A stretch of DNA of 35,701 nucleotides from contig SVLD01000015.1 of NCBI GenBank assembly GCA_015068125.1, positions 1-35,701 of the forward strand, written 5' to 3'. Below, one piece after another: positions 21,774 through 29,141 of this stretch. Every line of letters starts with the position of its first letter. Position 1 is the first letter of the stretch. The notes under the pieces were generated by a model. It saw nothing but the letters and a program-made list of their open reading frames with translations. It had not been told where the DNA came from and made no database searches. The position numbers were made by a program, and so were the translations under genes. This stretch comes from Oscillospiraceae bacterium (lineage in GTDB: Bacteria > Bacillota > Clostridia > Oscillospirales > Oscillospiraceae).

Positions 21774-22703
21774 ATGGGGAAAGTTTGCATCGATCCCGGC
21801 CATGACAGTGCCGATTACAACCGGTCACCGGTGGTGCCGGAATACTGCGAGGGTCAGCGGATGTGGGAGCTGGCGCTCCTGCTGAAAGAGGAATTGGAAA
21901 ACCGGGGCGTCGCTGTGGTGATGACCAAAAAGCAGGTCAATCATGCGGTAAGTCTGACCACCCGGGGCAAGACCGCCAAAGGCTGCGACCTGCTGCTGTC
22001 GCTGCACTCCGATGCGGCGGATAGGGAAGCGCCTGATTGGGTGTCGGCTCTGCACCAGGTGGATGACCACTGCGGGGAAATGGATGCCAAAAGCCGGGAG
22101 ATCGGCACGCTGCTAGCCAAGGCGGTGGCGGCGCTGATGGGCGTAAATATTCGGCTGGTGGCAAGGGAGTCCTCTGCGGATCGGGATGGGAATGGCTACC
22201 TGGATGACTACTATGGCGTCCTCCGGGGGGCTCACAGCGTGGGGGTTCCGGCGGTGATTTTGGAGCATGGCTTCCATACCAATATCGCCTGTACAAAGTG
22301 GCTTCTGGAGGAGGAAAACCTCAAAAAGCTGGCGAAAACCGAGGCGGAGGTCATTGCTGCCTGGTTGGTGGGCGACGGAGAGGACAAGGATAAAGCTTTC
22401 GTTCGGGAGATCCAGAGTGTCATCGGCGCGGCGGTGGACGGAATTCCCGGGCCGGAAACCCTGGGTAAGACGGTAACTTTGGCGGCATGGAAAAATCCCC
22501 GACACCCGGCGGTGAAGATCGTGCAGCGGCGGCTGTCTGACCTGGGGTACGCCCAGGTGGGCGCTGCCGACGGCATCGCCGGGAAGAAATTTACCGCCGC
22601 GGTGAAGGCTTTCCAAAAGGACAACGGCTGTGTGGTCGATGGAGAGATCACCGCCGGGTGCAAGACCTGGCGATGCCTGCTGGGAATGGAGGGCGCAAGA
22701 TGA
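21774..22703 (+). CDS. N-acetylmuramoyl-L-alanine amidase with peptidoglycan-binding domain (endolysin-like)
   Basis: A 309-residue cell-wall hydrolase. Amidase_3 domain, residues 1-200: zinc ligands His10 (IDPGHD), Glu26 (EYCEGQ) and the His of LLLSLHSDAA, with catalytic Glu in VILEHGFHTN. Then a PG_binding_1 domain, residues about 235-305 (VKIVQRRLSDLGY, AVKAFQKDNG). There is no signal peptide, which is characteristic of phage endolysins that need a holin. AGGAGG lies seven bases upstream. It overlaps the next gene by four bases and is followed by two small membrane proteins, forming a lysis cassette without other phage genes. Confidence 0.9.
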   Translation: MGKVCIDPGHDSADYNRSPVVPEYCEGQRMWELALLLKEELENRGVAVVMTKKQVNHAVSLTTRGKTAKGCDLLLSLHSDAADREAPDWVSALHQVDDHCGEMDAKSREIGTLLAKAVAALMGVNIRLVARESSADRDGNGYLDDYYGVLRGAHSVGVPAVILEHGFHTNIACTKWLLEEENLKKLAKTEAEVIAAWLVGDGEDKDKAFVREIQSVIGAAVDGIPGPETLGKTVTLAAWKNPRHPAVKIVQRRLSDLGYAQVGAADGIAGKKFTAAVKAFQKDNGCVVDGEITAGCKTWRCLLGMEGAR

Positions 22704-22957
22704 GCGAAGCGATCATTACAGCGCTGATTACCGGAGGACTGTCCTTAATCGGCGTGGTGATCACCTGCCTGGTCACCGCCCGGCGGAGCGAAAACGCCCT
22801 GCGGGTCGCCCAAGCGGTGACGGATACGAAAATCGAGGAACTGACCCGGGCTGTGCGGGAACATAACGGCTTTGCCCGGCGCATGCCGGTGGTAGAGGAG
22901 CAAATCAAAGTCATCAACCATCGCATCAGCGATCTGGAGAATTTTCACAGGATGTAA
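22700..22957 (+). CDS. Small membrane-anchored protein, holin/XhlA-like
   Basis: An 85-residue protein with one N-terminal membrane helix (residues about 4-26, IITALITGGLSLIGVVITCLV) and a charged, probably coiled-coil tail (TDTKIEELTRAVREHNGFARR, VEEQIKVINHRISDLENF). This layout matches phage holin-associated proteins of the XhlA/BhlA kind. The ATG overlaps the amidase stop (ATGA), and GGAGGG lies eight bases upstream. It likely helps export or membrane targeting of the amidase; function is inferred from layout and neighbours. Confidence 0.7.
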   Translation: MSEAIITALITGGLSLIGVVITCLVTARRSENALRVAQAVTDTKIEELTRAVREHNGFARRMPVVEEQIKVINHRISDLENFHRM

Positions 22958-22970
22958 AGGGGGTGCGGGG

Positions 22971-23156
22971 ATGGAGCTGCTGAAAAATCTGGCGGCGCTG
23001 ATTAAGGTCAAGACCATTGTGACCATGGTGGTCATCGGGGTCTTTGCGGTGCTGGCGATTCGGGGTGAGATTACATCGGACAATGTGATGATTATCGTGT
23101 CCAGCGTGATCTCCTTCTATTTCGGAACGGTCAGCGAAAAGGAAAAGGTCAAATAA
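22971..23156 (+). CDS. Small holin-like membrane protein
   Basis: A 61-residue protein with two hydrophobic stretches (IKVKTIVTMVVIGVFAVLAI and NVMIIVSSVISFYFGTV) joined by a short polar turn, and a basic C-terminus (KEKEKVK-like). A two-helix hairpin of this size fits a class II-type holin. The start has GGGGTGCGGGG upstream, a plausible ribosome site. It is the last gene of the three-gene lysis-like cassette, ending at a bidirectional terminator. Confidence 0.65.
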   Translation: MELLKNLAALIKVKTIVTMVVIGVFAVLAIRGEITSDNVMIIVSSVISFYFGTVSEKEKVK

Positions 23157-23186
23157 AAACCGGGAGCACATGCTCCCGGTTTTTTC
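23155..23186. terminator. Bidirectional terminator
   Basis: AAAACCGGGAGCA pairs with TGCTCCCGGTTTT around CA, with T-runs in both directions. It separates the lysis cassette from the converging SGNH hydrolase gene. Confidence 0.88.
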
Positions 23187-23187
23187 G

Positions 23188-24039
23188 TTATTCTTCCGGC
23201 AGGATCGCCAGGAGCTTTTCTTCCAGGATCTCAGCCATTCTGGCGTGGACTTCCAGGGTGGGATGTACGCCGTCGGGAAGATTGTTTTTAATATCGCCGT
23301 TAATGGTTTCGTTGTGAAGAACATCGATCAACGGGATGGAATAGTGGTCGCAGACCTGCTTCATGGCGTTATAGATATCCTCCAGCGTGCCGTTGTTGGC
23401 AAAGGGGAAGTTGATGCCCCAGTCTTTCCAGGGAAACCCGAAGCGGCAGCAGTTGATGGGGGAGATTACCACGATCTTCGCGGTGGGATTATCCTTTTGG
23501 ATCTTTTCAATGCAGTAGCGCATATTGCTGTAGAAGGTACCGCCGGTGGCAATGTCATCGTCCATCTGACCTAAAGGATCATCACCCTTCCAGTCGTTGA
23601 CACCGAAGGCCAGCGTTACCAGCTCCGCGTTTTGGAAATTCAGTGTATCGATATGCTCGCGGCCTGTGAGCTTATCCAGAACAGTGCCTTTGTGCACGAA
23701 TCCGGAGCCGCCAACCGCACTGTTGGTCAGCTTCCAACCAGTGCTGGTTGACAACAGATTGGCCCAGCCCTGATTTGCGTTTAAAGCCAGCTTTCCCTCG
23801 CCGTTTTCATCAAAATAGCTGTAGTAACCTTGGGTAATGCTGTCGCCCAAAGCGTACCAGGTCACAACGCCGTCATGGTTCGCATCCAGCGTGCCGGGCA
23901 TCCGGGTAACCTCTGTGGGGGATTCGGAGGGCTCGGTGGGCAGGGAGGGGGTGGAGGATGCGGGGATGTCCGTGTTTCCGGAGGCGCAGCCCGCCAGCAA
24001 ACTCAGGGTAAAAATCAGGAAAAGATATTTTTTAAGCAT
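23188..24039 (-). CDS. SGNH/GDSL-family lipoprotein hydrolase
   Basis: A 283-residue surface lipoprotein. The signal peptide ends LLAGC with lipidated Cys18, then comes a Ser/Thr/Pro-rich linker (residues 24-48). The catalytic domain has block I ALGDSITQG with nucleophile Ser67, block III LAFGVNDW and block V DGVHP with Asp256 and His259. This is a complete SGNH triad, so an esterase or lipase acting on cell-surface or extracellular esters is expected; the substrate is unknown. ATG 24039 is chosen because AAGGAG lies nine bases upstream and the lipobox then fits. Its promoter at 24098-24070 is followed by a palindrome at the start site. Confidence 0.9.
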   Translation of the reverse strand: MLKKYLFLIFTLSLLAGCASGNTDIPASSTPSLPTEPSESPTEVTRMPGTLDANHDGVVTWYALGDSITQGYYSYFDENGEGKLALNANQGWANLLSTSTGWKLTNSAVGGSGFVHKGTVLDKLTGREHIDTLNFQNAELVTLAFGVNDWKGDDPLGQMDDDIATGGTFYSNMRYCIEKIQKDNPTAKIVVISPINCCRFGFPWKDWGINFPFANNGTLEDIYNAMKQVCDHYSIPLIDVLHNETINGDIKNNLPDGVHPTLEVHARMAEILEEKLLAILPEE

Positions 24040-24056
24040 AATGGAAGCTCCTTTGG

Positions 24057-24098
24057 TGGAAGTGCTTCCATTATAATCCAAAGGGGAAAAGAAAGCAA
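24057..24098 (-). promoter_or_regulatory. Promoter and operator-like palindrome of the SGNH gene
   Basis: On the minus strand, TTGCTT (24098-24093), 17 bases, TATAAT (24075-24070). TGGAAG-TG-CTTCCA (24057-24070) covers the expected start of transcription, and a further TGGAAG half-site lies at 24044-24049. Confidence 0.55.
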
Positions 24099-24113
24099 TA
24101 CATTTTCCCCGGG

Positions 24114-24143
24114 GTTCTATTTCTGTCCCGGCGGACATACCCT
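24114..24143 (+). promoter_or_regulatory. Candidate sigma-E promoter of spoIVA
   Basis: CATACCCT (24136-24143) resembles the sigma-E -10 (CATACAAT type). TTCTATT about 13 bases before it is a partial match to the -35. It is supported mainly because spoIVA is a mother-cell gene in known spore formers. Confidence 0.3.
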
Positions 24144-24194
24144 GTGGTAGACCATGGCAGGAGCCGTTCCTCCTGCCGGATGAGGAGGCTGGCT

Positions 24195-25658
24195 ATGGAA
24201 AACATTTACGCCGACATTGCCAAACGAACCGGCGGCAATATTTATGTAGGTGTGGTGGGCCCGGTGCGTACCGGCAAGTCCACCCTGATTAAGCGGATCA
24301 TGGAGCAGTTGGTGATCCCCGGCATCGACGATCCCTATCGCCGGGAACGGGCCCGGGATGAGCTGCCCCAAAGCGGCTCCGGCAAGACCATTATGACCTC
24401 GGAGCCGAAATTTGTGCCGGAGGAAGCGGTGGAGATATCTCCCGACGGCACCACCAAGCTCCGGGTGCGGATGATCGACTCCGTGGGTTACATGGTAGAG
24501 GGGGCAGTAGGTGCCCAGGAGGATGGCGTGCCCCGGATGGTGACCACCCCCTGGTATGACTACGAGATCCCTATGACGGAAGCCGCGGAACTGGGTACGA
24601 AAAAGGTGATGGAGGAGCACTGCTCCATCGGTCTGGTGGTGACCACTGACGGCACGGTTACGGATATTCCCCGGGAGGATTATCTGGAAGCGGAGGATCG
24701 GGCAATCCGGGATATGCAGGCCACGGGAAAGCCCTACCTGGTGATTATCAATTCCCGGACGCCCGGGGCAGCGGCGGCAGAGAATGTTCGGCAGGAGATC
24801 GCCCGGAAGTATGGAGTAGAGCCCATGGTGGCGGATTGCCAGGCGCTGACGGTGGAGGACATTGCCGACCTGCTGAAAAAGCTGCTGTATGCCTTCCCCT
24901 TGAGCCAGATTCTGGTGTTTCTGCCCCGGTGGATGGATGCTTTGGAGCAGGAGCATCCGGTAAAAGCGGCGGTTTATGAGGCTCTGCTGCAGCGCTCTGG
25001 GGAAATTGCTGCCCTTGGCCAGGCGGCTCCGGTGCTTTCTCAGCTCAAGGAACTGGAGCAGGTGCTGGATTTTGCCATCCGGGATATCGATCTGGCTACG
25101 GGGAGCGTGTCCTGCGCCCTGAGCTTCCCGGAAGCGCTCTTTTATGAAATTCTTTCCGGCAAGGCCGGGATGCCCATTGAAAACGATGCCCAGCTTCTGG
25201 CACTGCTGACAGAGCTTTCCCAGGTCAAGAAGGAATACGACAAAATTTCCGATGCTTTGTCCTCGGTGAAGGCCACGGGCTACGGCATCGTCATGCCCAC
25301 GGCGGACGAGATGACCCTGCAGCCTCCGGAGCTGCTGCGCAAGGGCGGGGCATTTGGGGTAAAGCTGAAGGCCGGAGCGCCGTCCATCCACATGATCCGG
25401 GTGGATATCGATACGGAGATCAGCCCCATGGTAGGCGGCGAGCAGCAGAGCCAGGATCTCATCGATTATCTCAGTGGGGAAGAACCCGACAAGCTGTGGC
25501 AGAGCAATATTTTCGGCCGGTCGGTGTATGAGTTGATCCGGGAGGGGCTGACGGCAAAGGTGATCCGCCTGCCGGAGGATGTAAGGACAAAATTCCGGGG
25601 CACTTTGGGCCGCATTGTCAACGAAGGCGCTACCGGGTTGATTTGCTTGATTTTGTGA
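24195..25658 (+). CDS. spoIVA: Stage IV sporulation protein A (spore coat morphogenetic ATPase)
   Basis: A 487-residue protein, close to the 492 of B. subtilis. Walker A is GPVRTGKST (residues 22-30), preceded by the family start MENIYADIAKRTGGNIYVGV. The switch region is MIDSVGYMVEGA. The middle and C-terminal domains end in the typical GLICLIL tail that anchors it to the forespore via SpoVM. It polymerises by ATP hydrolysis to form the basement layer of the spore coat. ATG 24195 follows GAGGAGG. Its presence is the strongest sign that the organism can form spores. Confidence 0.97.
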   Translation: MENIYADIAKRTGGNIYVGVVGPVRTGKSTLIKRIMEQLVIPGIDDPYRRERARDELPQSGSGKTIMTSEPKFVPEEAVEISPDGTTKLRVRMIDSVGYMVEGAVGAQEDGVPRMVTTPWYDYEIPMTEAAELGTKKVMEEHCSIGLVVTTDGTVTDIPREDYLEAEDRAIRDMQATGKPYLVIINSRTPGAAAAENVRQEIARKYGVEPMVADCQALTVEDIADLLKKLLYAFPLSQILVFLPRWMDALEQEHPVKAAVYEALLQRSGEIAALGQAAPVLSQLKELEQVLDFAIRDIDLATGSVSCALSFPEALFYEILSGKAGMPIENDAQLLALLTELSQVKKEYDKISDALSSVKATGYGIVMPTADEMTLQPPELLRKGGAFGVKLKAGAPSIHMIRVDIDTEISPMVGGEQQSQDLIDYLSGEEPDKLWQSNIFGRSVYELIREGLTAKVIRLPEDVRTKFRGTLGRIVNEGATGLICLIL

Positions 25659-25662
25659 TAGG

Positions 25663-25706
25663 ACACCCCCTAATGTAGTTATTATCCTACATTAGGGGGT
25701 GTTTTG
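25663..25706 (+). terminator. Terminator of spoIVA
   Basis: A 16-bp stem (25663-25678 with 25687-25702) beginning five bases after the stop codon, followed by TTTTGT. Confidence 0.9.
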
Positions 25707-25758
25707 TCTGTTGTCCGTTTTTACAGGTTCTGTTCAAAACCGGGATGGCCTTTGCATT

Positions 25759-25828
25759 TGTAGGGCCCGGCGTCCTCGACGGGTCATGTTCTTCTGTAAA
25801 AGGACCGTCCAGGAGGCCGGTCCCTACA
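25759..25828. repeat. Short inverted repeat, TGTAGGG...CCCTACA family
   Basis: TGTAGGG (25759-25765) and CCCTACA (25822-25828) bound 70 bases containing GC-rich arms (GGCCCGGCGTCCTCGAC and GGACCGTCC / GGCCGGTCC). It looks like a small non-coding repeat of a type common in gut Clostridia; only one copy is in this window. Confidence 0.5.
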
Positions 25829-25856
25829 CAGCCCTCAGGGAAGGGGATGCAAAAAG

Positions 25857-25922
25857 ACTCCCTCAGTCAAAATTGGCTTGGTAAAGCCAATTTTGACAGC
25901 TCCCTCAAAGAGGGAGCCAAGG
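25857..25922. repeat. Structured repeat family A, single half-unit
   Basis: Inverse of the consensus: ACTCCCTCAG, then hairpin GTCAAAATTGGC...GCCAATTTTGAC (stem of 12 bp), then AGCTCCCTC-AAA-GAGGGAGCCAAGGG. Only one half of the head-to-head unit is present. Together with 25759-25828 it occupies the 387-base gap between spoIVA and the YfhO gene. Confidence 0.85.
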
Positions 25923-25978
25923 GATAGTGTCGTATTTTGGGTTTTCTTGCGTTATGGGAGGAAAATCCGCATTTGCTC

Positions 25979-26007
25979 TTTACCGCTGGGGATTTCTGTG
26001 CTAAAAT
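25979..26007 (+). promoter_or_regulatory. Candidate promoter of the YfhO gene
   Basis: TTTACC (25979-25984), a 17-base spacer and TAAAAT (26002-26007), 38 bases before the start codon. Confidence 0.45.
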
Positions 26008-26045
26008 ATAGGAAATTCTATTCTGGTGAACCGGGAGTATTGCAA

Positions 26046-28862
26046 ATGAAAACACTGCAAAACAACCAAAAGAAAAATGGCGGCTATCTGCCTCTGGCGT
26101 TTTTGTTCCCTGTAGCGTGCATGCTGATCTATATGTACTTCGGTCAGTGCTGCCCCTTTGGGGAGTACTCCATGCTGTATTCGGATAATTACCATCAGTA
26201 TTATCCCTTTTTCAAGGCGTTTCGCAAGAATCTGCTCAGCGGAGATTCTCTGCTGTACAGCTGGGATGTGGGCATGGGTCTGGACTACCTGGGCCTGTTT
26301 TCCTATTATCTGTCCTCACCTTTGAATCTGCTCAGCGTCTTTGTGCCTGAGGGGCTGACGCTGGAGTTTTTCTCCCTGTTGGTGCCGGTCAAGATGGGCT
26401 TAGCCAGCCTGTTCTTTGCCATTTTCCTGAAAAAGACCTTCGGCAAGGACGATATTTCCCTGCCCCTGTTCGGTACATTTTACGGAATGTGCGCCTGGGC
26501 GATGGGTTACCAGTGGAATCTCATGTGGCTCGACAGCTTCGCGCTGCTGCCCCTGGTGGCGTTGGGAACCATCAGCCTGCTGCGGGATAAGAAGTTTGTC
26601 CTGTACACAGTTACCCTGTTTTTGTCTATCTATGCCAACTACTACATTGGCTTTTTCGTCTGTATTTTCGTTCTGCTCCTGTTCTTCTGCTACCAGATCT
26701 GCCGGGGAACCAGCGTCAAGAGAATGTTCCTGGATCTGTGCAGGATCGCGGCCTTTTCTCTGCTTGCCATCGGCATGACGGCGGTGTTGTCCCTGCCGGC
26801 TCTGGCGGCGCTGCAAACGACCCAGTCCAGTGTCAATACCTACCCTGAAGGCTTCGCGGTAAATATTATTACCGGTACGGCAGTAGGGGATGCCAGAAAC
26901 GCCTGGCTGGCCTACGAAGGCGCCAAGGAATCCGGCGGCAATTTTGCCCATGTAGCCGGACTTTGGCTTGACGCGGTGTTTGCATCCATTCCTCCTCTGT
27001 GGGACGGCATGGCGCAGGTTGCCGGCAATTTGGCCGGCGGCATTGAGCCCACCTTCAAGGAAGGCCTGCCCAACCTGTACTGCGGCGTGGGAACTGTTGT
27101 TTTGGCGTTCCTGTTTCTGACCACCAAGCGGGTCAAGCTGTCGGATAAGATTTGCTCTGTGGGATTGCTGGTGTTCTTTATCCTCAGCTTCCTGCTGCGG
27201 CAGCTGGATTATATCTGGCACGGCTTCCACTTTACCAATATGATCCCTTACCGCTTCAGTTTCCTGTTCAGTTTCGTGATGCTGTACATGGCCTACCGGG
27301 CCTATCTGCTGCGGCGGCATATGCAGCTCTGGCAGATTCTTGTGGCGGCGGCACTGACCATTCTGATCCTGGGTCGGGAGGAGATCCGAACCAATCCCAC
27401 AGCCAGTGTCTACAACGGCGTTTTTATGCTGCTGTATCTGGCCTGCTTGATTGCCTATAAGCTGGATTTCAAGATTCCGGCCAATTCCACCAAAACAGCT
27501 TTACAGAGGCGCTGCCGTATCCGCAGAATCCGCAGAACCGCGGTCACTTGTGTAATGGCCGGCGTGATGGCGGTGGAGCTCATTGTCAATATGGTGAATT
27601 TTGCCACATTCTTTCCCAGAACCAATGTGGTCAATTACCCCAAGGGAACAGAATCCGCTGAAAGTGCCGTGGCGTATATGAAGTACCATGAATCCCTTCG
27701 GGATGATGAGCTGTTTTACCGGGCGGAAGTAACCCATTCCCAGACCTTAAACGATGGCGCGCTGAATGGCTACCACGGTGTTTCCACCTTCACCAGCTCT
27801 GCCAATGTGAAGGTCACGGAGTTTATGAAGGCGCTGGGCTACGGCGCCAAGAACACCTATAACCGCTATTGCTTCGAGGAAGCTTCTCCGGTATCCAATC
27901 TGTTTCTGAATCTGAAGTATATGCTGGAACGGGACGGGGATGTGGAGGAAAATCCCTATTTTGAGGATGTCCACAATTTCGGCCAGGTGCATATTCTGCA
28001 GAACACCGCCTATCTGCCTCTGGGTTTCCTGGCGGAGCCGGAGCTGGGAGATATTTCCTTTGAGGAAGAAGATTCCAGCTTTGCGTTCCAGAACGCGCTG
28101 TTCTCCGCTGCCACCGGGTTGGATGAGGATGTCTGGAATGTAATGCCCTATGAATGGCTGACGGTGATCCCCAAAAACATGGAGCTCCAAAGCCAAACAC
28201 CTGCCGGCTACTGCTCCTATAAGGTGGGCGGTTCTACCGGCACACTGGTCTTCAAATATGAAATCATGGAATCCGGCTTTATGTGCCTGGATCTGCTGAT
28301 GAACGGTCGGAATACCTACAATGTTTACCGCAACGGCGAGCACTTATATACCGAGAGTATCAGCCTGCCCCAGACCATCGCTGTCAGCCAGGTGGAACCG
28401 GGAGATGTTGTGGAAGTCCGGGTCACCTGCAACACCAATACCAGCAATTCCGTTACGGTTAAGGCGGTGCTGATGGATGACGAAGTGTTCCGCAAGGGCT
28501 ATGAGATCCTTTCCGCTTCTACCTTGAAGCTGACAGAGTTCTCTAACACCAAGGTTGCCGGTACTGTCAAGTGCAACAGGGACGGTCTGCTGTATACCTC
28601 CATTCCCCAGAACGGAACCAACTGGCAGGTCTATGTGGACGGTCAGCAGGTAGAGCCGGTGCTGGTGGGTGATGTGATGATGGCGGTGAATCTCACCGAA
28701 GGTGAGCATGAGATCCGCTTCGTGTATGAAAACCGTGCTTTTGAGATCGGCTTGACCGTATCGCTGATCTGCCTGGCAATTTTCCTGGCGATCATTTTGG
28801 TGGTGAACTACCCCAAATATAAGCCTGTGATCGAAAAAGTTATCGCAAAGATCAAGAAATAA
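26046..28862 (+). CDS. YfhO family membrane protein (GT-C-like)
   Basis: A 938-residue integral membrane protein. About 12-13 hydrophobic helices fill residues 10-560 and one closes the protein (residues about 900-925). Between them is a large extracytoplasmic domain of beta character. The early loop YSDNYHQYYPFF with acidic/aromatic residues after helix 1 is typical of YfhO and GT-C-fold glycosyltransferases. YfhO of B. subtilis transfers GlcNAc to lipoteichoic acid; a similar role in cell-surface polymer glycosylation is likely here. The ATG at 26046 has GGGAG upstream; in-frame extension to 25878 runs through a repeat and is rejected. It ends at its own terminator. Confidence 0.9.
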   Translation: MKTLQNNQKKNGGYLPLAFLFPVACMLIYMYFGQCCPFGEYSMLYSDNYHQYYPFFKAFRKNLLSGDSLLYSWDVGMGLDYLGLFSYYLSSPLNLLSVFVPEGLTLEFFSLLVPVKMGLASLFFAIFLKKTFGKDDISLPLFGTFYGMCAWAMGYQWNLMWLDSFALLPLVALGTISLLRDKKFVLYTVTLFLSIYANYYIGFFVCIFVLLLFFCYQICRGTSVKRMFLDLCRIAAFSLLAIGMTAVLSLPALAALQTTQSSVNTYPEGFAVNIITGTAVGDARNAWLAYEGAKESGGNFAHVAGLWLDAVFASIPPLWDGMAQVAGNLAGGIEPTFKEGLPNLYCGVGTVVLAFLFLTTKRVKLSDKICSVGLLVFFILSFLLRQLDYIWHGFHFTNMIPYRFSFLFSFVMLYMAYRAYLLRRHMQLWQILVAAALTILILGREEIRTNPTASVYNGVFMLLYLACLIAYKLDFKIPANSTKTALQRRCRIRRIRRTAVTCVMAGVMAVELIVNMVNFATFFPRTNVVNYPKGTESAESAVAYMKYHESLRDDELFYRAEVTHSQTLNDGALNGYHGVSTFTSSANVKVTEFMKALGYGAKNTYNRYCFEEASPVSNLFLNLKYMLERDGDVEENPYFEDVHNFGQVHILQNTAYLPLGFLAEPELGDISFEEEDSSFAFQNALFSAATGLDEDVWNVMPYEWLTVIPKNMELQSQTPAGYCSYKVGGSTGTLVFKYEIMESGFMCLDLLMNGRNTYNVYRNGEHLYTESISLPQTIAVSQVEPGDVVEVRVTCNTNTSNSVTVKAVLMDDEVFRKGYEILSASTLKLTEFSNTKVAGTVKCNRDGLLYTSIPQNGTNWQVYVDGQQVEPVLVGDVMMAVNLTEGEHEIRFVYENRAFEIGLTVSLICLAIFLAIILVVNYPKYKPVIEKVIAKIKK

Positions 28863-28868
28863 CAGTGG

Positions 28869-28900
28869 ATCCCCCATGGGTGCGCCCATGGGGGATTTTA
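28869..28900 (+). terminator. Terminator of the YfhO gene
   Basis: ATCCCCCATGGG pairs with CCCATGGGGGAT around TGCG, followed by TTTTA. Confidence 0.85.
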
Positions 28901-28905
28901 CGGCA

Positions 28906-28934
28906 TTGACAATTCCTGCATAGGAAGCTATAAT
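28906..28934 (+). promoter_or_regulatory. Consensus sigma-A promoter of the PfoR-like gene
   Basis: TTGACA (28906-28911), exactly 17 bases, TATAAT (28929-28934). Both hexamers are perfect. The expected start site is near 28941, leaving a leader of about 200 bases. Confidence 0.9.
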
Positions 28935-28940
28935 TTTGTT

Positions 28941-29141
28941 ACTGTTTCCGATCTGTGAAGAACGGGCAAAGACTTTTTTGTGCAGAGGCTGTACAGGGAG
29001 GTCAGCACTGAAGGCAACTGGATAGCCGTGGTGGAACGCAAGGATATGCCGCTTAGCTGTCCCGAGCTGCCTAGGGCCGGAAGATCTCCGGCGCACGCTT
29101 TTTCAGCAGACGAAATTCTACTGAAAGAGAGTGAAACAAAC
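28941..29141 (+). ncRNA. Long structured leader RNA, unclassified, possible riboswitch
   Basis: Hand-folding gives a closing helix GTGC/GCAC (28980-28983 with 29093-29096) and a long arm AGGC/GCCT (28986-28989 with 29069-29072). The arm continues as GGGA plus CAGC (28996-28999, 29003-29006) with GCTG and TCCC (29056-29063). A second hairpin GCCGGA/TCCGGC (29076-29081 with 29087-29092) abuts the closing helix, giving a three-way-junction shape. A last hairpin CTTTTTCAG/CTGAAAGAG (29098-29106 with 29121-29129) covers the purine-rich ribosome site of the next gene. I could not match it to a riboswitch class I know. Confidence 0.5.

Noticed and set aside
21774..23156. Prophage
   Set aside because: Only the lysis-type genes are present; no structural, replication or integrase genes on either side.
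24117..25391. Open minus-strand frame of 424 codons
   Set aside because: Antisense to spoIVA, which has clear Walker and family motifs.
25878..26045. N-terminal extension of the YfhO protein
   Set aside because: The extension is read through repeat family A and a promoter-like region; the first membrane helix fits the start at 26046.
28985..29030. SRP RNA, T-box or c-di-GMP riboswitch core in the leader
   Set aside because: GGTCAG...GAAGG, TGGTGGAACGC and GGGCAAAG fragments recall these cores, but the conserved bases and spacing of each family are not met.
28980..29141. N-terminal extension of the PfoR-like protein
   Set aside because: The in-frame extension has no ribosome site, no family similarity and lies in a structured RNA leader.
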